From NCBI RefSeq assembly GCF_020164745.1, contig NZ_JAIUGV010000027.1, forward strand, positions 1 to 46,835: a stretch of DNA of 46,835 nt, given 5' to 3'. Numbering within the stretch: position 1 is the first letter of the stretch; each line of letters starts with the position of its first letter. The notes under the pieces are model-generated. The model saw only the letters and a list, made by a program, of their open reading frames with translations. It made no database searches and was not told the DNA's origin. The position numbers and the translations under genes were made by a program. The DNA comes from Mesorhizobium sp. ES1-4 (lineage in GTDB: Bacteria > Pseudomonadota > Alphaproteobacteria > Rhizobiales > Rhizobiaceae). Positions 7,969-17,142 of the stretch are shown piece after piece.

Positions 7969-8800
7969 TCAGATATCTCAAGTGCCAGCCATCTCGCCGG
8001 TTTCGATCAAAGAACGGACCGGGTCGATCAACACGGCGGAGATCATCTCGGTCCTGAAAGGTGAGCTCACCGCTCTGCACATCAAGCAAGCTTTCAGCAC
8101 CGAAGTAGCCGAGGAGATCACTACGAACTTTATTGGAAGCTCTGGTCTCAGAGAGCGTAAAGATGGTGTGCCCGGACAATATGTCGGCGCATCTCACTAC
8201 AGGAAGGATGCAGCCACCTATTTCGCAGACGCCGAAAACGCGCGGCCGTACGTCGATGCCCTTTTTAAGAATTTGGTTGACCCGGTTCGAGCAGTATTCA
8301 GGGCGTTGAAGCGAGAGCTTCACAACCAGGGAATCGAATTGCGGCTAGCCCGTTCCGAACACGGCCAGGCCAATGTTTGTCGCGGCCTCAGTTGGTCGGG
8401 CACAGGCACATTTTCCTTGGATCCCCACGACGACGTCGCTCAAGTCTTACGTGCTGGCGATGATTACGAGCTTTCTGCGGTGGCGCACAATACGGTCGCA
8501 GCGCTCAACCTCTATCCCAGCATGCCTGAGGAAGGCGGCAATCTGAAGCTCTGGAGCCACAAGCCGACGGTTGCGGACCGGATATCGCAAGGTGTGGAGA
8601 CCACTGGATATCCCTATTCGGCAGCCTATCTGGAAGCCGTCCCTTGCCGCGAGTTCGAGCTCAAAACCGGGGATATCGCCCTAATCGATGGCGGCTTCGT
8701 TCACGGGGTTACCGGTCAATTAGGCGACGGAAAGCGTCGCCTAGTGCTGAATTGCTTTTTCGGATTTGCGCGGCCTGATCTTGTTCTCTGGTGGACGTGA
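7961..8800 (+). CDS. 2-oxoglutarate/Fe(II)-dependent oxygenase
   Basis: 279 residues. The iron triad is visible: H-x-D in DPHDDVAQV (about residues 155-157) and a distal His in GGFVHGVTGQ (about 247), followed by the 2-oxoglutarate-binding Arg in GKRRLVLNCFFGF (about 258). The presence of Asp in HxD argues for a hydroxylase or desaturase and against a halogenase, where this residue is Gly or Ala. It lacks the EctD (ectoine hydroxylase) signature. CAGGAG inside the upstream gene serves as its ribosome site and the ATG overlaps the aminotransferase stop. The coupling suggests it acts on the amino acid made or used by that aminotransferase, for example hydroxylating a diamino acid; this is inference. 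Confidence 0.85.
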   Translation: MPSQISQVPAISPVSIKERTGSINTAEIISVLKGELTALHIKQAFSTEVAEEITTNFIGSSGLRERKDGVPGQYVGASHYRKDAATYFADAENARPYVDALFKNLVDPVRAVFRALKRELHNQGIELRLARSEHGQANVCRGLSWSGTGTFSLDPHDDVAQVLRAGDDYELSAVAHNTVAALNLYPSMPEEGGNLKLWSHKPTVADRISQGVETTGYPYSAAYLEAVPCREFELKTGDIALIDGGFVHGVTGQLGDGKRRLVLNCFFGFARPDLVLWWT

Positions 8801-8861
8801 CGTTGGACCTCGCAGCGATCGACTGGCTTGGGCCGTGAGTTGGCGTGGCCAGGCGTGTGAC

Positions 8862-8945
8862 TGCTCATGCTGCCGTCATACAAGCCGAACCTCGAACCGA
8901 TTGAAATGGCCTTCGCCAGACAGTTTGGGCTGATGCCTTTGCAGG
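8862..8945 (+). pseudogene. IS630-type transposase C-terminal scrap
   Basis: The frame reads LPSYKPNLEPIEMAFAR, which matches the LPPYSPDLNPIEMAF motif around the last catalytic acid of IS630-family DDE transposases. Only about 25 codons remain. It sits in the 166-base gap between the oxygenase and the second aminotransferase and shows that the two were brought together, or later separated, by an insertion. Confidence 0.65.
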
Positions 8946-8966
8946 CTACAATTCAGGACTCGCCCT

Positions 8967-10268
8967 ATGAAGAAGCAGTTTACTCCTACAAACGATGTAA
9001 GCCTCGCGATCTTTGATCGTCTTGAGTCTGAGGTGCGGAGCTACGTCCGTGCGTTCCCAGTTCTGTTCGATCGAGGCGTCGGCACTGCCCTCATAGCTAC
9101 AGACGGTCGGGAATACATCGACTTCTTGGGAGGCGCGGGAGCCTTGAATTACGGGCACAACAACCCAGCCTTCACGCGGGCGTTGTTGGACTACATTGCG
9201 CGCGACGGAATTGTGCACGGGCTCGACCTTGCTACGACCGCCAAGAAGGCCTTCATCGAAGCTTTTGAGCAGTTTATTTTGAAGCCCCGCGGTCTGTCTT
9301 ATAAATTGCAATTTACTGGCCCCACAGGTACGAACGCGGTCGAGGCGGCTCTGAAGCTAGCTCGCCAAGTGACCGGCAGGTCAAACATCGTTTCGTTTAC
9401 GAACTCGTTTCACGGAGTCAGCGCTGGGGCGTTGGCGGCAACCGGAAACACGAAGTTCCGAGATGCTGTCGGCTTTCCCCTCGCGCACGTGACATCGTTG
9501 CCGTACGAGGGCTATCTCGGCGCTTCAGACACGATCGAGTATTTCGAGAAGCTTCTCGATGATCCTAGCAGTGGTCTCGGCAAACCCGCTGCGGTGATCC
9601 TAGAAGCAGTGCAGGGCGAAGGCGGTGTCAATGCTGCTACCGTTGAATGGCTGCAACGGCTGCGTGATCTGACCTCTCGGCACGAGATCCTGATGATCCT
9701 CGATGATATTCAGGCTGGTGTCGGTCGCACAGGGAAATTCTTCAGTTTCGAGGCGGCTGAGATCGTGCCGGACATCGTTACCCTGTCAAAGTCGTTGTCT
9801 GCAATTGGAACGCCTATGGCCCTTGTCCTCATGAAGCCTGAACTTGATGTCTGGACGCCGGGTGCGCACACCGGCACGTTCAGGGGCAACAACTATGCTT
9901 TCGTCACTGCTCGTGCGGCCCTTGAGACTTACTGGTCCGACTCCAAGTTTGAAGATGAGATTGCTCGCAAATCAGCCATCTTGGCTCAAGAACTCAAGTC
10001 GATCGCAGACGACTTCCCCAGCCTTGCTCTGAATGTCCGAGGCCGCGGCTTGATGTATGGACTCGTATCACCAAAGCACCACTCATTGCCGGGGCTCATT
10101 TCCCGGGAAGCTTTTCGTCGCGGCTTGGTGATCGAGATCGCTGGCTCGTATGGTGAGGTGCTCAAGTTCATGACAGCCCTTACCATAACCGAGGCTGAAC
10201 TGCGCCGTGGTCTGTCGATCGTACGCGACAGCATTGGCGCGGTGCAGGACAGCATTTCAGCGGAGTAG
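8967..10268 (+). CDS. EctB/DoeD-family diaminobutyrate aminotransferase, copy 2
   Basis: 433 residues, class III aminotransferase. Marks: GALNYGHNNP, GPTGTNAVEAALKLARQ, SFTNSFHG, MILDDIQAGVGRTG and the PLP lysine in LSKSLSAIGTPMAL near residue 274. By eye it is more than 80% identical to the minus-strand copy at 27.6-28.9 kb and far less like the copy at 6.7 kb. The expected reaction is interconversion of L-aspartate semialdehyde and L-2,4-diaminobutyrate with glutamate/2-oxoglutarate. CAGGA lies eight bases before the ATG. Standing just ahead of an NIS synthetase it could feed diaminobutyrate to siderophore assembly, as RhbA does for rhizobactin 1021. Confidence 0.87.
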   Translation: MKKQFTPTNDVSLAIFDRLESEVRSYVRAFPVLFDRGVGTALIATDGREYIDFLGGAGALNYGHNNPAFTRALLDYIARDGIVHGLDLATTAKKAFIEAFEQFILKPRGLSYKLQFTGPTGTNAVEAALKLARQVTGRSNIVSFTNSFHGVSAGALAATGNTKFRDAVGFPLAHVTSLPYEGYLGASDTIEYFEKLLDDPSSGLGKPAAVILEAVQGEGGVNAATVEWLQRLRDLTSRHEILMILDDIQAGVGRTGKFFSFEAAEIVPDIVTLSKSLSAIGTPMALVLMKPELDVWTPGAHTGTFRGNNYAFVTARAALETYWSDSKFEDEIARKSAILAQELKSIADDFPSLALNVRGRGLMYGLVSPKHHSLPGLISREAFRRGLVIEIAGSYGEVLKFMTALTITEAELRRGLSIVRDSIGAVQDSISAE

Positions 10269-10722
10269 GCATTCACTCAGTCCCCCCTACCCAGTCTGGG
10301 CTTATCAAGCAAAGGAAATTCCGCTTTAGACGTATGCGATTGTATGGAGACGGACAGCAAAAATGGACACTCGGAGAGCTCAAACAATGGACACCGACCG
10401 CTTGACGTGATCGAACGACAGTACGGCATGTGCAAATCAATACACACTTCTTGCTCGTTGCAAGATGAAGGACGACGTCCAGGGCCGGTGAAACCGGTAT
10501 TCTAATATATTATATAAGTAAGATGGTAATATTGCTGGTTTATCACGAGCGAAGACGAACGGTACACAACACATTAGAAATTAACTTGTATAAGAGGTCC
10601 GGTATTTCTTATCCTTTCTGATGAAAAATAGAACGGATTTTGTGCGACGTCGAAGTTTGGCGAGACGAGTGTAAGGCGCGTTCGCGAACCTTACACCGTT
10701 ACGTTCTGAAGGAGTTGAGATC
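10269..10722. other. AT-rich leader of the NIS synthetase gene
   Basis: About 450 bases without a gene. The middle (around 10500-10620) is markedly AT-rich with runs such as aatatattatataa, unlike its surroundings, and is a good place for a promoter. It ends in the inverted repeat at 10669-10696 and AAGGAG at 10709-10714. No iron-box could be identified with confidence. Confidence 0.4.
10669..10696. promoter_or_regulatory. Candidate operator: 28-bp inverted repeat before the NIS gene
   Basis: GTGTAAGG (10669-10676) and CCTTACAC (10689-10696) form perfect 8-bp arms around a 12-base centre that itself contains the palindrome TTCGCGAA. It lies 13 bases ahead of the ribosome site. It could bind a dimeric regulator or fold in the mRNA leader; no T-run follows. 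Confidence 0.5.
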
Positions 10723-12561
10723 GTGAGTGATATGACAGCCCGAGACGATGAGATAAGCCTAGCCGAACGCGTAACGCAGCATTTGAAACCGCATTTATGG
10801 GCAAAGGCCAACCGGCTCCTTATCCGTAAAGCAATCAGCGAATTTGCACACGAGTTGCTAATTGCTCCTCGACTCCAGCGAATGGAAGGCGACTGGGGGA
10901 AGTATGTGCTGGAAAGCGAGACCCCTGGGTTGGAGTATTGGTTCCAGGCTCGGCGCCTCCTGCTAGATCACTGGCAAGTGGACGCCGGCTCTCTGGAGAA
11001 AAGGATTGAGGGCAGGCCGGCCCCCCTGGATGCGCTTGATTTTGTTATTGAGTTCAGCCGCCATCTTGGCATAAAGGAAGAGATGATGCCGGTTTACCTG
11101 CAGGAGATCAGCAGCACGCTGTATGGCAGCGCGTACAAGCAGGCCAAAACAGAGATATCCGCCGCAGAACTGGCTTTTGCCGATTACCAGATCGTTGAGG
11201 CTGGCATGACGGAGGGCCACCCGACCTTTATCGCGAATAACGGTCGCATTGGCTTTGACGCGCTCGACTATAGTCGCTATGCGCCGGAGGTGGGCAGTTC
11301 GATAAGACTCATATGGCTGGCCGTCCATAAAGAAATGGCAACGTTTAAGTCCATTTCAACGCTCGACTACGACCTTCTCATGCACGAGGAACTCGGTCGA
11401 CAGGCGCTGGAACAGTTCGACGCAGCGTTGCGTCAAAAGGGACTAAACTCGACCGATTACATCTATATGCCAGCGCATCCTTGGCAATGGTTCAATCGGC
11501 TCTCAACTATCTTCGCGGCGGATATCGCCAACCGGCACATTGTCTGCCTAGGCCAGGGGAAGGACATATATCATGCCCAGCAATCGATCCGCACACTTTT
11601 CAATATAAGCGATCCGCATAAACGGTACGTGAAAACGGCGCTGTCGATACTTAACATGGGGTTTATGCGCGGCTTGTCACCGACACACATGCTGGCGACG
11701 CCCGCCATCAACGAATGGTTGAAGAATTTGCTCGACAGTGACTCCTATTTAGCCGCCAACGGCTTCAGCATCCTTCGCGAGGTCGCGACGATTGGCTATC
11801 GCAATCGTTGTTTCAACACCGCCCTCAAGAAGGACTCCCCTTACAAGCAGATGCTTTCTGCGCTGTGGAGGGAAAGCCCCCTTCGGCAGTTGAAAGAAGG
11901 GGAACGTCTGATGACAATGGCGTCGCTGCTTCATGTCGATTACAATGGTGAAGCACTCGTGACAGCCCTCATCAATGCCTCGGGGTTAGACGCCGCCGCT
12001 TGGCTACGCCGCTATTTTGAATCTTATCTGGCGCCGCTTCTCCACTGCTTTTATGCTTACGATCTAGCGTTTATGGCACATGGAGAAAATATAATTCTAG
12101 TTATGAAAGATCACGCTCCGACGCGAGTTATCATGAAAGACATTGGCGAGGAGCTTCGTATTCTAGGCGGAGATCTCAACGTGCCGGAGGAGATTAAGAG
12201 GATCTGCATTCAAGTAAATCGCGACATGAAGCACGACTTCATTTTCACCGACGTTTTCGACTGCTTCTTTCGTTACTTGGCTGTAACACTCGAAGAACAT
12301 CTTGATTTTCCGTCGACACACTTCTGGCAGCTCGTAAGCGAGTCCATCCTTGGCTACCAGACGAAACATCCGGAATATGACGAAAAATACAGGCAGCATG
12401 ACCTATTCGCTCCAGAATTTCTGCGACGATGTATGAATCGACTGCAGATACAAAAAAACCAGCAAATGGTGGACTTCGGTGATCCGGGAGAATACCTGCA
12501 CACCGTCGGCACGCTGAAGAACCCACTGGCGGGCATTCGCAAAGTGACCAGTGCAGGTTAA
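10723..12561 (+). CDS. IucA/IucC-family NIS siderophore synthetase (RhbF/IucC-like)
   Basis: 612 residues from GTG with AAGGAG eight bases upstream. NRPS-independent siderophore synthetases adenylate a carboxylate (usually citrate) and condense it with an amine or alcohol. Conserved blocks are present: EGHPTFIANNGRIGF (about 163), AQQSIRTLFN (about 285, S-x-R-T ATP-binding motif), LSILNMGFMRGLS, and the active-site block YDLAFMAHGENIILVM (about 450) followed by MKDIGEE; the C-terminal FhuF-like region follows. Length is normal for the family (580-630). It is the only NIS enzyme here and no hydroxylysine/hydroxydiamine N-oxygenase is seen, so a carboxylate-type product (citrate or similar plus a diamino acid) fits better than a hydroxamate. 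The partner aminotransferase lies directly upstream. Confidence 0.92.
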   Translation: MSDMTARDDEISLAERVTQHLKPHLWAKANRLLIRKAISEFAHELLIAPRLQRMEGDWGKYVLESETPGLEYWFQARRLLLDHWQVDAGSLEKRIEGRPAPLDALDFVIEFSRHLGIKEEMMPVYLQEISSTLYGSAYKQAKTEISAAELAFADYQIVEAGMTEGHPTFIANNGRIGFDALDYSRYAPEVGSSIRLIWLAVHKEMATFKSISTLDYDLLMHEELGRQALEQFDAALRQKGLNSTDYIYMPAHPWQWFNRLSTIFAADIANRHIVCLGQGKDIYHAQQSIRTLFNISDPHKRYVKTALSILNMGFMRGLSPTHMLATPAINEWLKNLLDSDSYLAANGFSILREVATIGYRNRCFNTALKKDSPYKQMLSALWRESPLRQLKEGERLMTMASLLHVDYNGEALVTALINASGLDAAAWLRRYFESYLAPLLHCFYAYDLAFMAHGENIILVMKDHAPTRVIMKDIGEELRILGGDLNVPEEIKRICIQVNRDMKHDFIFTDVFDCFFRYLAVTLEEHLDFPSTHFWQLVSESILGYQTKHPEYDEKYRQHDLFAPEFLRRCMNRLQIQKNQQMVDFGDPGEYLHTVGTLKNPLAGIRKVTSAG

Positions 12562-12951
12562 GCTTGAAGGAGGCGCGTATTTTAAATGAACAATGTAGTT
12601 AGCCGGTTTTGGGCCAATACCATACCCCCCCCTTGGGGTAAGCAACCCCTTGCGTAAACGCCGCCGCAGCATGTTGCGCGTATCAGGCGCCCGCTCACCA
12701 GCGCGTCGCCTGCTTCCATTCTGAAAGGAGGCGCCTAATTTTTTTATCGCCTTCGGGCCGGCTTTCCAGGTGCCGTCAACACTGACACGGTTAGGCGCCC
12801 AAAGCTTGATTTGTGTAGACCTCGCTACCTTAAGCATAAACCTCGTCGAACGCCTTCAATCAAGCACTGCGGCCTTGACGCTCATGCTAGGAGATCATGG
12901 CCGCGTTGGAGGTAAGTGCGGCTCTAACTTATGGCTAGAAGGGAGCTTCTC
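12562..12951. other. Intergenic stretch after the NIS gene
   Basis: About 390 bases. A minus-strand open frame spans part of it (with runs such as GPKAIKKLGASFQNGSRRRA) but has no recognisable family and overlaps the NIS gene, so it is not called. No terminator hairpin with a T-run was seen. Confidence 0.35.
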
Positions 12952-13518
12952 ATGTACATTCTAGAAACGCCGCGCCTAATCCTAAGGCCACCGTCGCATA
13001 GCGACGAGCTTCTTCTACATGAGCTTCATAGCGATCCATTTGTGGTAAATGCCATGTGGGATGGAGTCTATCCGACCCGAGAGCAATCGAAAGCTAAACT
13101 ACAACAGTTCATCCATCATTGGCAGAGCAATGGTTTCGGCTTATGGATGGTGTTCGTAAAAGGCGAAGGCCAAGTCGGAAAATTCGCAGGCTACTGTGGA
13201 TTGATGTACAGTGGCCCGTATCTGCCCGAAGATCCCACTAATGTGGAAACCGTATCGTGCCTCCACCTTGCGTCTTCCGGTAAGGGGATCGCCGCAGAGG
13301 CCGGCAGGGCAGCGATCCAGTTTGCTTTCGAGAACCTAACGCTCGAGAAGGTCACTTCATTCATTCGCCCAACGAACACGCGTTCGCTTCGGAAAGCACC
13401 GAAAGTAGGCCTTCGCTATGTAAGAGACCGGGTCTACAATAACGTAGTTATGCGATATTTTGAAGTGACAGTCTTGACTGCTGTAAAAATCGAAAAAGTC
13501 GTCGTTATCTCTTGTTAG
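12952..13518 (+). CDS. GNAT acetyltransferase, RimJ/RimL type
   Basis: 188 residues starting at the ATG after GAAGGGAG; a slightly longer frame exists upstream without a ribosome site. It opens with the RimJ/RimL hallmark LETPRLILRPPSHSDELLLH, has the acetyl-CoA strand and loop around SCLHLASSGKGIAAEAGRAA, and ends with FIRPTNTRSLRKAPKVGLRY. The substrate is an amine, unknown. In rhizobactin-type pathways an acetyltransferase (RhbD) acylates a hydroxylated diamine, so a role with the NIS enzyme is possible. The last 20 or so residues (after VMRYFEVT) look unlike the family and may be run-on sequence from a late frameshift. Confidence 0.75.
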   Translation: MYILETPRLILRPPSHSDELLLHELHSDPFVVNAMWDGVYPTREQSKAKLQQFIHHWQSNGFGLWMVFVKGEGQVGKFAGYCGLMYSGPYLPEDPTNVETVSCLHLASSGKGIAAEAGRAAIQFAFENLTLEKVTSFIRPTNTRSLRKAPKVGLRYVRDRVYNNVVMRYFEVTVLTAVKIEKVVVISC

Positions 13519-13554
13519 TATCATTGTTTCTCGGAAGACGGTGATGCAAGAAAC

Positions 13555-13582
13555 CGTAGGCGAGCGCTGCTCTCGCCCTACG
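13555..13582. terminator. Stem-loop after the GNAT gene
   Basis: CGTAGGCGAG and CTCGCCCTACG pair with one bulged base around a short loop. It lies about 40 bases after the GNAT stop. There is no clear U-tract, so termination efficiency is uncertain. Confidence 0.4.
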
Positions 13583-13841
13583 AACTTGCAATCATTCACA
13601 CCGACGCACCGGCGTGTCCGGAGATGCATGTGCCCTGGAATTGAGAGCTTGTCGGTTCAGAGATAGTTCAGATGGGTCGCTCGGTCTCGCTTCGGGCATG
13701 CCCTCGACCGATTTGGCGATCAAATCGCTCCGTTACAGACGGCATGATGTGGAGCTGCCGCGCCGTAAGTGACCATATCTCAGGCGGTAGGAGGAGCGCT
13801 TTGCTGAAGAAGCCCATCACACTTGGTACCTTGATGGGGAG

Positions 13842-15530
13842 TTGCGTGGTTTTCGATTATATCGTCGTGGGTGGTGGCTCCTCTGGATGCGTGATGGCGA
13901 GCAGGCTCTCCGCCTATGGCGCTCGCGTGCTGCTCATTGAAGCTGGCCCTGATACGCCGCCGAATGCCATTCCTGACGACATCCAGGATGGCGACCCAAC
14001 GCGTGCTTACCTTAATCCCGGTTATCGATGGCAGTCACTCCACGCGACAACGGTGCGAGGTGGCCGCAAGCCTGTCCATTACGAACAGGCGCGCGTCATG
14101 GGTGGCGGCTCCAGCATCAATGCCCAAGTCGCCAACCGCGGCGGGCCCGGAGATTACGATGAGTGGGCCTCAAGCGGTGCAACGGGCTGGGGTTGGGAAG
14201 ACGTGCTGCCCTACTTCCGTCGTCTAGAATGCGATTTGGATTTCGGCGGGGAATTTCATGGCACGAACGGCCCCTTGCCAATCAAACGTGTGCGCCAATC
14301 AGACTGGTCGGGCTTCATCCGGGCAATCTCCGATGCTTACGATGCTTTGGGGCTTCATTTCAGGCCAGACTTCAATGGTGCATTCGGTGATGGCTATTCA
14401 GTTGTCCCATTGACCAACCGCAATGGTCATCGGGTCTCCTCCGCGATGGCGTACTTACCCGAAACCGTCCGCTCTCGCCGCAATCTAACGATTTTATCCG
14501 AAACGACAGTTGCGCGGCTGACCTTTTTGGGAACAACGGTAACGGGGGTCGAGACGGAGAACAAATCGGGCGTGCAATCGTATAGCGCTTCTTGCGTTAT
14601 CCTGTGCGCAGGAGCACTCCATTCACCCGCCATATTGATGCGCTCCGGGATCGGCCCCGCGAAGGAATTAGTACAATTCGGAATCCCTATCGTTGCAGAT
14701 TTGAAAGGTGTGGGCCAGAATCTTCAGGAACACCCCACGATTTGCGTTTCGGCCTATTTGAAGCCGGCCGATCGCTTGTCACCCGGCGTGAGCGAATATA
14801 TTCAGATGCACGCCCGCTACTCGTCGGGTTACGAAGGCTGCCCGTCGACCGATATGGCAATATCGACTGTTGCCAAATCATCCTGGCACCCGCTGGGGAG
14901 GCGCCTCGGCACTCTCGCCGTGTGGGTCAATCGCAGCTACTCGACGGGAACTGTGGCGCTCAAGGGTAGTTCGCATAAAATAGAGCCGGAGGTCGATTTC
15001 AACTGGTTGAGCGACAAGCGGGACGCCGAGCGCCTCAAGCAGGGCTTTCGCTTCATAGTCCGCCTGCTGCAGCAAGATTCGCTGTCCTCTGTGGCGCTGG
15101 ACCCGTTTCCGTCAGCGTTGAATGCGCGAGCGAAGCTGGTGAGCAAGGTCACAAGCACAAACTATGCACTCACGTCATTTCTGGCGCTGCTCATGGACGC
15201 GTCGCCGCGGCTGCGCCGTGGGCTGATTAGGCGCGTCATAACGGATGGGGATAGCATTTCCGATCTCGTCAACGACGAGAAACATCTGGATCGGTATATT
15301 CGCCAGAACGTCATCCCAAGTTGGCATCCGACGTCGACCTGCAGGATGGGGGCAGCCGCGGATCCTGGCGCTGTGACCGATCCGTCGGGACGCGTTCATG
15401 GTATTTTGGGTTTGAGGATCGCCGACGCTTCCGTCATGCCATTTTGCCCTCGGGCGAACACAAACATTCCGACGATTATGGTGGCTGAGAAATTGGCCGA
15501 CACAACCTTGAGAGACGGCAGACGGAGCTA
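13842..15530 (+). repeat. 1.69-kb direct repeat, copy 1 (GMC oxidoreductase ORF)
   Basis: This segment recurs at 30465-32153 with a constant offset of 16,623 bases and no indel. The encoded proteins are the same and open frames in the other five frames also coincide residue for residue, so the DNA is essentially identical. The match begins about four bases before the GTG start and ends inside the stop codon (TAA here, TAG in copy 2). Outside these limits nothing matches. Confidence 0.95.
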
Positions 15531-15531
15531 A
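13846..15531 (+). CDS. GMC-family FAD oxidoreductase (choline dehydrogenase-like), copy 1
   Basis: About 561 residues. An N-terminal Rossmann FAD motif VVGGGSSGCVMASRLS is followed by a glutamate (LLIEAGPD), the GMC signatures ARVMGGGSSINAQV and CAGALHSPAILMRSGIG, and the C-terminal active-site His in SWHPTSTCRMG (about 491) with Asn in NTNIPTIMVAEK (about 538). Such flavoenzymes oxidise alcohols to aldehydes, for example choline, sugars or hydroxylated side chains. GTG 13846 is chosen because the repeat starts there and GGGGAG stands just upstream; an in-frame ATG at 13834 is the alternative. Placed after the NIS and GNAT genes it could oxidise a hydroxyl introduced by one of the oxygenases. 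A second copy lies at 30.5 kb. Confidence 0.85.
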   Translation: MVFDYIVVGGGSSGCVMASRLSAYGARVLLIEAGPDTPPNAIPDDIQDGDPTRAYLNPGYRWQSLHATTVRGGRKPVHYEQARVMGGGSSINAQVANRGGPGDYDEWASSGATGWGWEDVLPYFRRLECDLDFGGEFHGTNGPLPIKRVRQSDWSGFIRAISDAYDALGLHFRPDFNGAFGDGYSVVPLTNRNGHRVSSAMAYLPETVRSRRNLTILSETTVARLTFLGTTVTGVETENKSGVQSYSASCVILCAGALHSPAILMRSGIGPAKELVQFGIPIVADLKGVGQNLQEHPTICVSAYLKPADRLSPGVSEYIQMHARYSSGYEGCPSTDMAISTVAKSSWHPLGRRLGTLAVWVNRSYSTGTVALKGSSHKIEPEVDFNWLSDKRDAERLKQGFRFIVRLLQQDSLSSVALDPFPSALNARAKLVSKVTSTNYALTSFLALLMDASPRLRRGLIRRVITDGDSISDLVNDEKHLDRYIRQNVIPSWHPTSTCRMGAAADPGAVTDPSGRVHGILGLRIADASVMPFCPRANTNIPTIMVAEKLADTTLRDGRRS

Positions 15532-15601
15532 ATCGCTGCCTGCTTTGCTGCTCGGCTAGTCGTCTCGTCGAGACGGCGGATAACGTCGACAAGCGCTTCC
15601 T

Positions 15602-15900
15602 CAGCTCATGTGCTCCTTGGTGCCGCCAGGCAGAACGCCGAACCCGATGTAGATGGCTTTTTTGCGAACGAAGTCTTCGTCCCTGAGCTTGACCGCTCGA
15701 CCCGGATAGCGTCGAAAAAGACTATGGGATAGGAAAATTTCGAGCGGTCGGTTTCTGCCATTCGGCCATCGTCCGGGACGGCGTGTGTGATGGACGAGCT
15801 CAGGTAGCTGGCGATACCTCGCGTCATAGAGCTCTTCGAGATGGCCGATCCTGCCATGAAACCCGGAGGTCGGCGCTGGTCTGGATTGAGCCTGGAAGTC
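15602..15900 (-). pseudogene. Remnant of a second IS256-type transposase
   Basis: Reverse-strand reading gives EELYDARY and PELV, then YPIVFFDAIRV, KLRDEDFVRKKAIYIGFGVL and PGGTKEHMS. This is the catalytic-core pattern YP-VFFDA-RVK-RDE--V-NKA-Y-ALG---DG-KE of IS256-family transposases, from a subgroup other than the copy at 22.8 kb. Frames change at least once and both ends are missing. Confidence 0.65.
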
Positions 15901-16212
15901 ATAAAGCAATTCAGAATTGTAAATCGCTCTTAGTATCTTGGCCGTGATAATGTTAAACTAACCGCGACGGATGTAACAATATATACAACTATATTAACAT
16001 ACAAATCGTTGTTATCTTCACCAGGAAGCGCTAGAGATCAATTGCTAAGACGGAATCACCGCCCAGCCATCGGCTTAGCCTTAGAATGGGACATCATGTC
16101 GACTTTCGTTATTATTGGAAGAGACGGCGCGTTGCCCACATCCAAGGAACTGTCGACTTTGAGAGCCGCGGCAAACACTAATCAACTTAAGCGCCCAAAA
16201 AGGGGATTGACT
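15901..16212. other. AT-rich leader of the IPNS-like oxygenase
   Basis: About 310 bases, AT-rich around 15940-16015 (aatatatacaactatatta), suitable for a promoter. An in-frame extension of the next gene runs to 16009 but lacks coding character. No specific operator could be named. Confidence 0.35.
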
Positions 16213-17142
16213 ATGACCACGCTGCCGAAAATTTCACTTTCGAAATTGAGAGACGATGCAACGCGACGTGACGAGCGCCAGCGCCTGCAAATGGCATGCC
16301 AGGAATACGGGTTCTTCTACCTTGTCGAGCACGGCATCCCCGGGGAACAGATCGCGCAAGCCATTGAGGCTTCCCGGCGATTCTTCGCATTGCCACAGTC
16401 GGTTAAGGAACGCTACGGGCACGCCTTTCAGGACGTGTACCCCACTGCCGCCCGTGGATACAGTCCTTTACACGGCGAAATGCTACATCCTGAGGCCGGC
16501 TTCGATCCAAAGGAGGTATTCGACCTCGGAATTGAGAACGAAGGCGACCGGCGTCCGTTCTCCGGCCGCACGCGCCTTCCGGATGAAGCCTTGGCTCCTG
16601 GCTTCGCAAGAAACCTGCTTGCTTTGCAGGCTACCGTGCTCGCCGGGATTGTCCCCCAGATCGGGGATGCGCTGGCGGACCTGATAGGTATGGAAGAGGC
16701 ATGGTTCCAACGCCATTTCAGCACGCCGACGCTTGGGCAACGCGTGATACGGTATCCAGCTCGCGGCGGCACTTGCGCAAAGCACACGGATCATGGCTTC
16801 TTCACGCTGCTGCTGCAAGAGGAACTCCCCCTGCGTTCCTTGCAGGTGTGGTTCCGCGGTCGATGGATGCCGGTGCCGAGCCTGCCCGATAGTCTCGTAG
16901 TCAATCTGGGCGACCTCCTTCAGGTCTTGAGCGACGGCCGCTTCAAGAGTACGCCCCACCAGGTCGTGCATAGTGGTCCGACTGATCGAATTTCGCTGCC
17001 CTTCTTTATTTATCCCGAGATCGACGCTCGCCTGACTTCGCGACAAGGGCAGCAAGTTAGTGTTGTAGAAATGATGCTGCGCAACGTTGAGTCAATATGG
17101 GTGACTGGGAATGGCGCCGGACGCGCGCGCGAACTGCAATGA
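16213..17142 (+). CDS. Isopenicillin N synthase-like 2OG/Fe(II) oxygenase
   Basis: 309 residues. Typical of the IPNS/flavonol-synthase family: N-terminal DIOX_N region (MACQEYGFFYLVEHGIP) and a C-terminal jelly roll with HTD in AKHTDHGFFTLLL (about 190-192), the distal His in STPHQVVHS (about 248) and the 2-oxoglutarate motif Arg-x-Ser in DRISLPFFIYP (about 257-259). AAGGGGA precedes this ATG by a good distance; upstream in-frame ATGs lack one. Members hydroxylate, desaturate or cyclise small molecules, including amino-acid derivatives and ethylene or antibiotic precursors. Its neighbours (GMC oxidoreductase before, GNAT after, same strand) suggest a tailoring role; the substrate is unknown. 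Confidence 0.86.
   Translation: MTTLPKISLSKLRDDATRRDERQRLQMACQEYGFFYLVEHGIPGEQIAQAIEASRRFFALPQSVKERYGHAFQDVYPTAARGYSPLHGEMLHPEAGFDPKEVFDLGIENEGDRRPFSGRTRLPDEALAPGFARNLLALQATVLAGIVPQIGDALADLIGMEEAWFQRHFSTPTLGQRVIRYPARGGTCAKHTDHGFFTLLLQEELPLRSLQVWFRGRWMPVPSLPDSLVVNLGDLLQVLSDGRFKSTPHQVVHSGPTDRISLPFFIYPEIDARLTSRQGQQVSVVEMMLRNVESIWVTGNGAGRARELQ

Noticed and set aside
7961..8800. 2OG/Fe(II) oxygenase as ectoine hydroxylase EctD
   Set aside because: The EctD signature is absent and no EctA or EctC accompanies it; only the general HxD...H...R triad is shared.
8820..8870. TTGGCGTGGCCAGGCG and nearby TGGC motifs as sigma-54 promoters for the second aminotransferase
   Set aside because: The GG-N10-GC spacing is not met in any alignment.
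10400..10722. Iron-responsive (RirA or Fur) box before the NIS gene
   Set aside because: No convincing match could be placed; the inverted repeat at 10669-10696 does not resemble either motif.
13846..15531. GMC oxidoreductase as choline dehydrogenase BetA
   Set aside because: General GMC motifs are present but no betB or betI is nearby, and GMC substrates cannot be read from these motifs.
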